From an uncultured Acetatifactor sp. (GTDB lineage Bacteria > Bacillota > Clostridia > Lachnospirales > Lachnospiraceae), in NCBI GenBank assembly GCA_947629645.1, contig CANREV010000013.1, forward strand, positions 1-64,000: 64,000 nucleotides of DNA, in the 5' to 3' direction. Position 1 is the stretch's first letter; every line of letters begins with the position of its first letter. This document shows, piece after piece, positions 8,203-15,534 of this stretch. The translations under genes were made by a program, and so were the position numbers. The notes beneath the pieces are model-generated. The model did not search any database. It was given only the letters and a program-made list of their open reading frames with translations, and was not told the origin of the DNA.

Positions 8203-8382
8203 GAACGGGAGCGGCTTGAAAAGGAAATGCCGATGCTTCGGAACGAGAGTGCGCGGGCGTGTCACGACCTTGCGTTTGCGGAAGTGATAAGCTATAACAA
8301 AGCCAGCCTTGAACGTGTGGAGCAGAACGAGGGCAGACAGCAGGCTGTCAGCTGGACTGAGCGGAGGGAGAAAGAAATTTAA
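8203..8382 (+). pseudogene. Relict coding fragment without a start codon
   Basis: A 59-codon open stretch reads ERERLEKEMPMLRNESARAC to the stop at 8380-8382, ending WTERREKEI. It has no start codon or ribosome-binding site. Just upstream, another frame reads ESAAALTNEQ before this one opens, as if a frameshift split a longer helical protein. The composition resembles accessory proteins of conjugative elements, but no family is identified. It is probably debris of a mobile element. Confidence 0.4.
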
Positions 8383-8458
8383 TGGAAATGTGATAGGAAA
8401 GAGAGCGTGATTATGATATTATGTTAGTGAAGCAATCGTATTTGGAGGTGCTGTGACT

Positions 8459-8638
8459 ATGAGCAGAAAAAAGATTATTTTACTGGTTTCGGGAATTTGC
8501 AATCTGTTATTGGGTATTGTTATGCTGATTGCCACGATTATGGATGTAGCTGTTTCAAAACCACTGCATATCATATTCTCTGTTGTATGTATGGCGAACG
8601 CAGTATTGATTTGGATGAATTTCAAGAATAAAAAATAA
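8459..8638 (+). CDS. Small two-span membrane protein of unknown function
   Basis: A 59-residue protein: a basic start MSRKKIILL, one hydrophobic segment (about 6-30), a short loop, a second segment (HIIFSVVCMANAVLIWMNF), then FKNKK. ATG 8459 is chosen because GGAGGTG lies 9 nt upstream; the in-frame GTG at 8453 is too close to it. No family is recognised. It lies in the mobile-DNA scar between the BlaI operon and the DHH gene. Confidence 0.6.
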   Translation: MSRKKIILLVSGICNLLLGIVMLIATIMDVAVSKPLHIIFSVVCMANAVLIWMNFKNKK

Positions 8639-8711
8639 TTTGACAACTTCACGCTTGTCTGAGAGACAACGAGGATGGTAAATCGCTATTGGACAAAGGA
8701 GTTAGACTGAA

Positions 8712-9125
8712 ATGAAAAGAACCATTCGTGAAAATCTCAATCCTGCATACAGCTTACATGACATGAATGTAATCGCTTTTGAAGTCAACGGCAACGACAT
8801 TGTAATGAGAACGCAATCAGGCATGGTCAAGACTACTCCGCCATTTTCCCAAATAGATGGATATGTGGAGTTCCATAATGTTCAGTGGGATTTTAGCTTC
8901 GTTTATCTGTTGGGCGTAACAGGAAATGAAGGCGCCTTTACAGGTGAAAAAATGTTTTTAAAGGACTTTATCTCAAAGGTTGTTCCTTTCGGTTTTTCCG
9001 TTATGGATGAAACTTATGGGTATAACACAACGAAATTCAGTGGGTATCTCTCATCCAACCGTGAACACCATGAATGTTTTATTGATATATACCACGAAGG
9101 AGATATGGTGTTTGTAGAAAGTTGA
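8712..9125 (+). CDS. Hypothetical protein, 137 residues
   Basis: A soluble protein, mostly beta-strand by appearance, with segments such as VIAFEVNGNDIVMRTQSG, YVEFHNVQWDFSFVYLL and ECFIDIYHEGDMVFV. No signal peptide or membrane span is seen. ATG 8712 follows AAAGGAG with suitable spacing. The compact beta pattern and pairing with another small unknown gene 27 bp downstream would fit an immunity or accessory gene left in a mobile region, but that is speculation. Confidence 0.6.
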   Translation: MKRTIRENLNPAYSLHDMNVIAFEVNGNDIVMRTQSGMVKTTPPFSQIDGYVEFHNVQWDFSFVYLLGVTGNEGAFTGEKMFLKDFISKVVPFGFSVMDETYGYNTTKFSGYLSSNREHHECFIDIYHEGDMVFVES

Positions 9126-9152
9126 CGATTCTCATTTTCAGGAGACGAACAA

Positions 9153-9596
9153 ATGGAAGATATGTTCAAAAAGATAGATGAGCTACTTGAAAAGCCTTGC
9201 TATGTGATTGATTTTCTGCCGCAAAGAGTTCCAAATACCAGCAGCGGGCATTTTTTTGATGTTGAATACTATTTGCTCAACAGCAAAAAACGCCATGAAA
9301 TGAAAAATAAATATGTCAATATCATACTAAAATTGATGTGCTACTATCGTACTTCAATCCTCTGGAATGGATGGAAGCATCATCCAAAACCGGCAGATAT
9401 AGAAGCTTCCATCAGCGAGATTATGGAAAATCATTCCGGAACGCTGAATATTTTATTTCCAGATGAAGATGTATTGTTGGTTTTTGAATGGGATTGTTTG
9501 AATTTCACTGTATATAATTTGACAGAAAACATGAAAGAAATAGTAGAAAAAGTAGCATTATCAGAGGGATTCTTCTGTTGGAAAGGGACAGATTAA
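9153..9596 (+). CDS. Hypothetical protein, 147 residues
   Basis: A soluble protein starting MEDMFKKIDELLEKPCYVID. It has aromatic-rich segments (GHFFDVEYYLLNSKKRHEMK, TSILWNGWKHHPKPADIEAS) and a C-terminal strand-rich part (DVLLVFEWDCLNFTVYNL). No family is named with confidence. It has an AGGAGA site and follows the previous unknown gene by 27 bp, so the two are likely co-transcribed. The function is unknown. Confidence 0.6.
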   Translation: MEDMFKKIDELLEKPCYVIDFLPQRVPNTSSGHFFDVEYYLLNSKKRHEMKNKYVNIILKLMCYYRTSILWNGWKHHPKPADIEASISEIMENHSGTLNILFPDEDVLLVFEWDCLNFTVYNLTENMKEIVEKVALSEGFFCWKGTD

Positions 9597-9751
9597 ATTC
9601 CTGCTTGTTCAACCAACATCTGCCCCAGTTACAACTAAATAGCAACACAGCGCAAGGGCGGTTATGAACGTGAAGTTTGTAGCCGTCTTTTTTGCTTGGA
9701 AAGGAGCAGAGAATGAAGAAAGCGAATACCACGGATAGAGCGCAGGGAAAG

Positions 9752-9797
9752 CGCAAAGGCTATACCAGGAAAATCGCAAAGGCTATACCAGGAAAAT
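9752..9797 (+). repeat. Perfect 23-bp tandem duplication
   Basis: Two identical 23-bp units, starting CGCAAAGGCTATACC, lie head to tail (9752-9774 and 9775-9797) in otherwise non-coding DNA. This looks like a slippage duplication. Confidence 0.95.
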
Positions 9798-10058
9798 CGA
9801 CAGACCCACTTATGATATATCGTTTTATTACAGCCGACAGAGCAGGGAGAGCATGAATAATAAAATTATCCGACTGATTGAAAATGATATGCGGGGCAGA
9901 AAAAATAGCTGAATATGGGTATCGTGGGAATGCTTGAAAATACTGAATTTTCTGACATTTATAGATATTTGCATCATGTCCTTGACAAATCATTCTGAAG
10001 GGATTAGTCTTTGTGCGAATGATCAACGTTGTCCTCTGCGGCTTGCATCGTTTTTAAC

Positions 10059-10083
10059 AGTTCAGCCATACGGCGCCGCGAAG
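10059..10083 (+). repeat. Copy 1 of a short interspersed repeat
   Basis: The 25-bp stretch AGTTCaGCCATACGgCgCCG plus CGAAG matches 15238-15262 at 22 of 25 positions. Both copies lie in non-coding DNA upstream of a DHH-family gene. Confidence 0.6.
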
Positions 10084-10140
10084 TCAGAATCGCGTTTTGA
10101 TGCGATTTCGCGGGAGGATGCGGTTGCAGATTTATTTTCA

Positions 10141-10169
10141 TTGCTGAAAAAGGCCGGATATGCTATACT
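10141..10169 (+). promoter_or_regulatory. Promoter of the DHH phosphoesterase gene
   Basis: TTGCTG (10141-10146), 17-nt spacer, TATACT (10164-10169). It lies about 60 bp before the GTG start at 10231. Confidence 0.65.
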
Positions 10170-10230
10170 GATACCGATAAAAAGTATTGCCTGTGTCAGG
10201 ATATGAATAGAGAGCAAGGAGGATGAGGCT

Positions 10231-11151
10231 GTGAGATTAGTTACACGTTCGGATTTTGACGGCTTGGCGTGCGGAGCGCTTTTGTTGGAGGCCGGAATCA
10301 TTGACAGCTGGAAGTTTGCGCATCCCAAGGATCTGCAGGATGGTCTGGTGGAGATCAATGAGAATGATTGTCTGGCTAATGTACCCTTTGTGGAGGGCTG
10401 CGGTCTGTGGTTTGACCATCATTCCAGCGAATTTGAGAGGAACCAGCTGGAGGGTAAATACAAAGGAGAAAGCAGGATCACGCCATCCTGTGCCCGCATC
10501 ATTTATGAGTATTACGGCGGCAAAGAGCGTTTCCCGCAGTTTGACGATATGATGGAAGCGGTAGACAAAGTGGATTCCGGCAATCTGACCATCGATGAAG
10601 TGATGAATCCTCAGGGGTGGATCCTGGTAGGATTCCTGATGGATCCCAGAACGGGTCTGGGCCGCTGGAGGCAGTTTTCGATCTCGAATTATCAGTTGAT
10701 GGAAAAGCTGATGCACTGCTGCCGCAATATGACGACCGCGGAAATACTGGATCTTCCCGATGTGAAAGAGCGCATTGAGGTATATAACGAGCAGACGGAA
10801 AAGTTTAAAGAGATGGTTACGGCGCATACGCGTGTGGAAGGCAATGTGATCATCAGCGACCTTCGCGGCGTGGATCCCATCTATACGGGTAATCGCTTTA
10901 TGATCTACAGCATGTATCCCGAACAGAATATTTCCGCATGGATCGTCAGCGGTCGCGGCGGCTTGGGCTGTTCCGCGGCGGTAGGCTATAGTATTTTGAA
11001 TAAGACTTCCGATGTAAATGTGGGAAGCCTGATGTTAAAGTATCATGGCGGCGGGCACAAAAAAGTGGGAACCTGCCAGTTTACCGATGAAACCATGGAA
11101 ACGGAGCTCCCCAAAATGCTGGAGGAACTGTGTCAGATGGCAAATCAATAA
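10231..11151 (+). CDS. DHH-family phosphoesterase (exopolyphosphatase-like)
   Basis: A 306-residue protein. It opens with MRLVTRSDFDGLACGALL, the DHH motif I pattern (DxDG), then WFDHHSSEF around residues 69-77 (DHH motif) and VDKVDSGNL around 109. The C-terminal DHHA1-like part has GRGGLGCSAAVGYSIL and the glycine-rich KYHGGGHKKVGTCQF, which bind the phosphate substrate. Relatives hydrolyse oligoribonucleotides, cyclic dinucleotides or polyphosphate; the substrate is not fixed here. The GTG start is chosen because AAGGAGGA lies just upstream and the nearby ATG runs into a stop. It appears to be a single-gene unit between its own promoter and terminator. Confidence 0.8.
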   Translation: MRLVTRSDFDGLACGALLLEAGIIDSWKFAHPKDLQDGLVEINENDCLANVPFVEGCGLWFDHHSSEFERNQLEGKYKGESRITPSCARIIYEYYGGKERFPQFDDMMEAVDKVDSGNLTIDEVMNPQGWILVGFLMDPRTGLGRWRQFSISNYQLMEKLMHCCRNMTTAEILDLPDVKERIEVYNEQTEKFKEMVTAHTRVEGNVIISDLRGVDPIYTGNRFMIYSMYPEQNISAWIVSGRGGLGCSAAVGYSILNKTSDVNVGSLMLKYHGGGHKKVGTCQFTDETMETELPKMLEELCQMANQ

Positions 11152-11232
11152 AGAAATCGCCGTCCAACGATCCCGCGGAGGGAAAATTGTCTGACGCGAT
11201 TGAGACGGTATAAGGCACACAGCGCGTTGTTG

Positions 11233-11273
11233 GCAGTCCGGCTGCTTTTTCAGGCAGTTACGGACTGCTTTTT
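11233..11273 (+). terminator. Intrinsic terminator after the DHH gene
   Basis: GCAGTCCG (11233-11240) pairs with CGGACTGC (11261-11268) and is followed by TTTTT. The 20-nt loop can form a small inner hairpin. Confidence 0.8.
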
Positions 11274-11337
11274 GTATAATCTCTTTCTTCCTGGAAAAAA
11301 TATAAGTTGTAAGTTTAGAAATTTTTTACAAATGAAA

Positions 11338-11364
11338 TTAGCACTCACCATTGACAAGTGCTAA
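11338..11364 (+). promoter_or_regulatory. CIRCE operator (HrcA binding site)
   Basis: TTAGCACTC, 9 nt, then AAGTGCTAA: this is the CIRCE inverted repeat with a single mismatch in the right arm. It overlaps the promoter -35 hexamer, so HrcA binding would block RNA polymerase and be relieved by heat shock. Confidence 0.9.
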
Positions 11365-11379
11365 CACATCTGTTATATT
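11351..11379 (+). promoter_or_regulatory. Promoter of the Hsp20 gene, overlapping CIRCE
   Basis: TTGACA (11351-11356), 17-nt spacer, TATATT (11374-11379). The -35 lies inside the CIRCE element. Confidence 0.8.
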
Positions 11380-11457
11380 ACAACTAGAACAAGTCAAACA
11401 GACTTGCAAAGGCAGTAAAGCCATAGGACATTGGAAACAGGAAAGGAGAAATGACTT

Positions 11458-11892
11458 ATGTTGATGCCTAGTATTTTTGGAGAAAATTTGTTGGATGACT
11501 TTTTTGGATTCACGCCCGGAGAAAGTTTTGGAAGGACACGCAATATGACTGGCCTGATGCAGACGGACATCACCGAGACGGAGAATGGTTACGAAGTGAC
11601 CATCGATCTGCCGGGCTTTAAGAAGGAAGATGTAAAAGGCGAGCTGAAGGACGGATATCTTGTGGTCAGCGCTGTTACAAACAACAGCAGGGATGAGAAG
11701 GATCACGAGGGAAAGTATATCCGCAGAGAGCGCTACAGCGGTTCCTGCAGCAGAAGCTTCTATGTCGGCGAGGATGTCACGCAGGAGGACATTAAGGCGA
11801 AATTTGAGGACGGTACTTTGAAGCTGTCCATTCCCAAGAAGGAGCCCGCGCCTGCGGTAAACGAATCGAAATATATCGCCATCGAGGGGTGA
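11458..11892 (+). CDS. Small heat-shock protein, Hsp20/alpha-crystallin family
   Basis: A 144-residue ATP-independent chaperone that holds unfolding proteins. The alpha-crystallin domain spans about 35-130: MQTDITETENGYEVTIDLPG at its start, then KKEDVKGELKDGYLVVSA, and the closing DIKAKFEDGTLKLSIPK (the GxLxLxxPK motif). A short N-terminal arm (MLMPSIFGENLLDDFFGF) and a C-terminal tail ending YIAIEG complete the family layout. GAAAGGAG precedes the ATG at 11458. It is a single-gene unit controlled by CIRCE/HrcA. Confidence 0.95.
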   Translation: MLMPSIFGENLLDDFFGFTPGESFGRTRNMTGLMQTDITETENGYEVTIDLPGFKKEDVKGELKDGYLVVSAVTNNSRDEKDHEGKYIRRERYSGSCSRSFYVGEDVTQEDIKAKFEDGTLKLSIPKKEPAPAVNESKYIAIEG

Positions 11893-11954
11893 TATGGTTT
11901 CGGAAGCAGCTTTTGAAAAGCGATTCCCGAACGGTTTCTGAATAAATCACGAAA

Positions 11955-11990
11955 AGCAGCATCTTATTACTAAATCAGATGCTGCTTTTT
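11955..11990 (+). terminator. Intrinsic terminator after the Hsp20 gene
   Basis: AGCAGCATC pairs with GATGCTGCT across a 14-nt loop, followed by a T-tract. Confidence 0.9.
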
Positions 11991-12042
11991 GTGTTATGTA
12001 AAACAATTTCGTGACCGCAGAGGAAGATTATAAAAGGGACAA

Positions 12043-12948
12043 TCATCTGCGATGACCATATTTCCTGCCGCTGCAGACCAGCAACAGCAGTCCGTAGAGA
12101 AGCAGGACCAGAGTGGCGCAGCAGATCACAAGCAGCGCAAATTCCGTAAAACGCGCTCCGTTGTCTATATACGCCCTGTGCAGAAAAGGAAGTCCCAGCG
12201 TTATGGCAAAATACCAGAAAACCGGAGGCAGGCACTTTTGGAGGAATGCGGCAGGGAAAGGTTCTCTGTGACCGTTATCCGTGGATTTGGCCCTGTTCTG
12301 CCATCGTTGCATGTCCTCCCGTTTTTTTGACATCAGGTATTCCGTCAGGCCATAGATTGTCAGCAGAGATGTAAAGTACACGGTCACGCCGATCAGGGTG
12401 TGAAGTCTGTCAGGGGAAAGCAGCTGATTCATCAGTCCTGCCCGTTCCAGACAGACAGGCAGATAGATTGCCGTAATGATCCGCAGGCTGTTGACGATCA
12501 CCGTAAAAAACCAGGAAAGAACCAGGCTGGCGGCGGTCCATCCAAGTCCCCGCAGGATACGGTTTCCTCTCGCGCATCGGAAGGGCTGCGGACGGCGGTG
12601 GGAGGATGGTTCCGGCGAGGCGGCTATGTGGACGAAGGAAAAGAGCAGCGTGGCGAAAGTGACGATCATAAACTGGACGCCGGAGCAGGAAGGCGCGATC
12701 AGAAGGCGCAGGCTATGGTTCACATAGCCTGCGCCTGACTGGTATGAAAAGGGAATGCCGCTCAGACGCTCCACGAAAAAGACGGTGGGAGACAGGATCC
12801 ACAACAGGGAATCGGCATCAGCCTGACTGTAGTAATACTTCAGTCCCAGCACGATCAGGATTCCTAAAAGATAGAACATAATGTTATGCCGCAGAATGTT
12901 GCGCGGAAAATGGATTTCTTTAAAGTGTTTTCCGGATTTCAGGTTCAT
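12043..12948 (-). CDS. Exosortase/archaeosortase-family membrane enzyme (possibly the exosortase K class)
   Basis: A 301-residue polytopic membrane protein with the three catalytic signatures of exosortases: Cys88 in APSCSGVQFM, Arg156 in VNSLRIITAIYL, and His183 in DRLHTLIGV, each at the end of a membrane span. Exosortases are transpeptidase-like enzymes that cut C-terminal sorting signals and attach proteins to the cell surface. A polar insert (about 110-133, rich in P, S and R) lies between the first two motifs and is unusual. The start overlaps the upstream gene by 4 bp (ATGA), so the enzyme is made together with its likely substrate. Assignment to a subclass is from memory and less sure. 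Confidence 0.8.
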   Translation of the reverse strand: MNLKSGKHFKEIHFPRNILRHNIMFYLLGILIVLGLKYYYSQADADSLLWILSPTVFFVERLSGIPFSYQSGAGYVNHSLRLLIAPSCSGVQFMIVTFATLLFSFVHIAASPEPSSHRRPQPFRCARGNRILRGLGWTAASLVLSWFFTVIVNSLRIITAIYLPVCLERAGLMNQLLSPDRLHTLIGVTVYFTSLLTIYGLTEYLMSKKREDMQRWQNRAKSTDNGHREPFPAAFLQKCLPPVFWYFAITLGLPFLHRAYIDNGARFTEFALLVICCATLVLLLYGLLLLVCSGRKYGHRR

Positions 12949-15014
12949 GTGCGGTTCCTCCGATTCTTTTTTATTCTGCCGATCATGGCGGCTGCCATCG
13001 GCAAAAGCAGCAGGAGAGAGGGTTCCGAATAGGTGGAATACCCGCCCCCTACGGCCAGATTGGATACTCTCTGCGGCAACGGCAGAGCCTGTGTTACATC
13101 GGTGCTTTCCTGCCCGGTATTTCTCACGATCTCGGAAACGGCGATGAAGGAAGTATAGGGGGTAACCATATTGTATTTCAGTCCCAGCTGTGTGATCTCT
13201 TCTTTGACGGAATCATCGTTTCGCACGCTGCCGTATCCGGCGATTCTGTCTAAACGCGTCCTCGCCCAGAGATATTTGATAGCCTCGCTTTCCGTGTCAA
13301 TGGATGTTTCATTGGCGGAGATCACCTGTTTATATTCTTTGCCGCCGCAGTCGCCGGTCACGGTGATGGAAGCAGCGTCAGGGTCGCCTTTCCATTTGCC
13401 GAACAGAACGATGGACTGTTGGGCGTACAGGATAGAAGGCACGGAAGGTTCCACATCGTAAAGTTTAAATCCTCTGTCAGTAAAGGTCATGGTGATATCG
13501 GTGAGCAGAGGAGCTTCGATGTAGGTGCGGAAACGGGAAGCAGCCTCGGCCGCGTCTTCGGAATCTGTTACGATAAAGGATTCCCCCAGCCCGCATCCGG
13601 CGATCTGCCTGATCAGATAATCGTTGACGGAAGAGCCGATACCGAAGGAGAAAAAGCTTGCATCGTCCATTTGTTTGTTGATATAGCCGATGATCTGTCT
13701 GTCATTGGATACATAGCCGTCTGTGATTATGACAACGCTTCGGGCGTATCCTTCCGTTTTCGGTGTGGAAATAGCTTTTTTCAGCGCGGGGAGGAGGGAA
13801 GTGCCGCCTCCGCCTTCCTGTTCATCGATCAGCTCCGCTGCCGCATTGATATTATATTCCGAGGCGGGGAGAGAACTGGGAGAAAGCAGGGTGGTTTCAT
13901 TGTCAAACAGCACCAGATTAAAAGTATCCGATTCGTTTAGGCCTGAGACCAGATCATGTATCAGATCCTTGGCGGTATCCAGAGGGTATCCCATCATGGA
14001 ACCGGAGATGTCCAGCACGAAAATGTATTCTCTTGGCGTGATGTCCTCTGGTTCGTAGTGTTCAGGCGGCTGTATGGTCAGCATAAAGAAGTTTTCACCT
14101 TCCGGGGAACCCTCGCCGCCCTGCCCTTTGGTAAGTATCAGACCGCTTTGAATCTGTTCGCCGGAGAGTTTATATTTCAAAATAAAATCTCTGTTTCCGG
14201 CATAGTCCTCGGGATTGGCCAGCGTGACACAGGCATTGGAGTCGTCTGTTTGGGAGATGTTGATCTCATGAGATTTGCTGGTTATTTCCGCAATAGGTAC
14301 GCCGGTGGAAAGGTTTACGGTAATGTGGTACTTTGCTGGCGGGGTTTCGCCGTCCGGCAGATAAGGGCTTGCCACCCAGTCGTTGTCCTCAGAGCTCTCG
14401 CCGTCTCCATCGGATACGGCGGGCGCGGCGTAGCGGGGCCCGACAACGGTGGGAAAGACAAATTCACAGAGCCCTTCGCTGGCGGTGATCATCTGGGTGT
14501 AGTGCAGTTTTATGGACACGGTATCTTCCGGCATGATGTTGGCAACATCCATGGTAAATACATTGGGGCGTTTCTGTTCCAGCAGGGATGCGCTTTTCCC
14601 TTCGCTCTTTGCCTCCTCATATTCCGTTTTCGCCTCCTCTTTTTCTTTGATGCGGGCGGTGATGACCTCATCGCCGATGGTCATCGTCATCCCGTGAACG
14701 CACACGTTGGAGGAAGTGGGGAATACATATCTGGCATTGATAGGCGTATCGCCCTCATTCGCGTAGGTCTGGGTCACATAAACCTCGGCGATCAGGCCGT
14801 TGACATTTGCCGTTACATCTGTCGATTTTAAGGGGAAATGTTCCGGAGCGGAAGCATCTTCTTCATCCCCCTGAATGATAAAGTAGGGCGAAAGGAGTTT
14901 TTCCTCTTCCTCGCTTTCTTCTTGCGCTGCGCAAACCTCGAAAGAACAGGCTGCAAAAAGTGTGAAGGCTAACAGGCAGCACAGCATTTTGTTCACTTTT
15001 TTCGTGATGTTCAT
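12945..15014 (-). CDS. VIT and von Willebrand A domain surface protein with PEP-CTERM-like tail
   Basis: A 689-residue secreted protein. The signal peptide covers about 1-30; its LFAAC could also be read as a lipobox. The VIT domain (about 55-190) includes ARYVFPTSSNVCVHGMTMTI and KTEYEEAKSEGKSASLLEQ. The VWA domain (about 328-510) has an intact metal-ion site, DISGSMMG at 335-342, with later IITDGYVSND. The last ~30 residues form a tripartite sorting signal: SEPS (663-666), a hydrophobic stretch, and RIKKNRRNR. This tail is what the coupled exosortase downstream would process. VWA proteins bind ligands or other proteins at the surface; the partner is unknown. RBS AAGGAGG precedes ATG 15014. 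Confidence 0.85.
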   Translation of the reverse strand: MNITKKVNKMLCCLLAFTLFAACSFEVCAAQEESEEEEKLLSPYFIIQGDEEDASAPEHFPLKSTDVTANVNGLIAEVYVTQTYANEGDTPINARYVFPTSSNVCVHGMTMTIGDEVITARIKEKEEAKTEYEEAKSEGKSASLLEQKRPNVFTMDVANIMPEDTVSIKLHYTQMITASEGLCEFVFPTVVGPRYAAPAVSDGDGESSEDNDWVASPYLPDGETPPAKYHITVNLSTGVPIAEITSKSHEINISQTDDSNACVTLANPEDYAGNRDFILKYKLSGEQIQSGLILTKGQGGEGSPEGENFFMLTIQPPEHYEPEDITPREYIFVLDISGSMMGYPLDTAKDLIHDLVSGLNESDTFNLVLFDNETTLLSPSSLPASEYNINAAAELIDEQEGGGGTSLLPALKKAISTPKTEGYARSVVIITDGYVSNDRQIIGYINKQMDDASFFSFGIGSSVNDYLIRQIAGCGLGESFIVTDSEDAAEAASRFRTYIEAPLLTDITMTFTDRGFKLYDVEPSVPSILYAQQSIVLFGKWKGDPDAASITVTGDCGGKEYKQVISANETSIDTESEAIKYLWARTRLDRIAGYGSVRNDDSVKEEITQLGLKYNMVTPYTSFIAVSEIVRNTGQESTDVTQALPLPQRVSNLAVGGGYSTYSEPSLLLLLPMAAAMIGRIKKNRRNRT

Positions 15015-15294
15015 GGCAGAACCTCCTTGAAATTTTTATCATAATAGTTGTAATGTCCCCTGCAGTTCCTTATATTCATAAAGTATCTTAAATGGATTTT
15101 GCACAAAAAATGCGTCAAATTATGCACATTTTCCCATCAAATTTGTAACAAAGCTGCATCATGGCGCAAGCTGACCCATCTGCAGTGTGACAGTTCCTTA
15201 CTTCTGAGCGGTTCCTGAACTGCTGCGCTGTAGTACCAGTTCCGCCATACGTCACCGCGAAGCGGGATGCACACAAAACAGGGAAGATTAGGGA
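15015..15294. other. Divergent intergenic region between the VIT/VWA gene and recJ
   Basis: No gene is supported here. It carries the upstream region of the minus-strand VIT/VWA gene, an interspersed repeat copy at 15238-15262, and then the recJ promoter. A clear minus-strand promoter was not identified. Confidence 0.5.
15238..15262 (+). repeat. Copy 2 of a short interspersed repeat
   Basis: AGTTCcGCCATACGtCaCCG plus CGAAG, matching 10059-10083 at 22 of 25 positions. It is non-coding and lies upstream of recJ. Confidence 0.6.
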
Positions 15295-15324
15295 TTGTTG
15301 TAAATTCGTCCAAAGTGTTATAAT
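15295..15324 (+). promoter_or_regulatory. Promoter of recJ
   Basis: TTGTTG (15295-15300), 18-nt spacer, TATAAT (15319-15324). This leaves a 5' leader of about 200 nt, G+C-rich, before the recJ start at 15535; no known regulatory RNA is recognised in it. Confidence 0.6.
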
Positions 15325-15534
15325 GAAAACCAAATGGGCCTGAAAAGCCCAAACAGTTTCGGGGTGCTGTAAAAAGCGGGGGATAAGGTTTGGGGCAGAG
15401 CCGCCGCGGCGGGAAAATCTTTTGCGGGGCGCGGTCCTGAGCCCGGAATCGGCGTCTGCCGTGTCGGGCGGTCGGACCGTATTGTGGGAAAGGCAGGAAA
15501 AAACGCGCCGCAGGAGGGAAGGAAGGCACAAAGG

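Larger units (their letters stand above)
9597..10140. other. Non-coding scar with short repeats, probably degraded mobile DNA
   Basis: This stretch holds no convincing gene. It contains a perfect 23-bp tandem duplication (9752-9797), short AT-rich relics and, near its end, an interspersed repeat copy (10059-10083). A GC-rich imperfect hairpin is centred near 10100. The promoter of the DHH gene begins at 10141. Confidence 0.5.

Noticed and set aside
12052..14831. Long open frames on the plus strand opposite the exosortase and VIT/VWA genes
   Set aside because: They follow the codon pattern of the minus-strand genes, have no ribosome-binding sites and no protein-like motifs, while the minus strand carries clear domains.
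15325..15534. Riboswitch or small gene in the recJ leader
   Set aside because: The leader is GC-rich and can fold, but no known motif or supported start codon is present.
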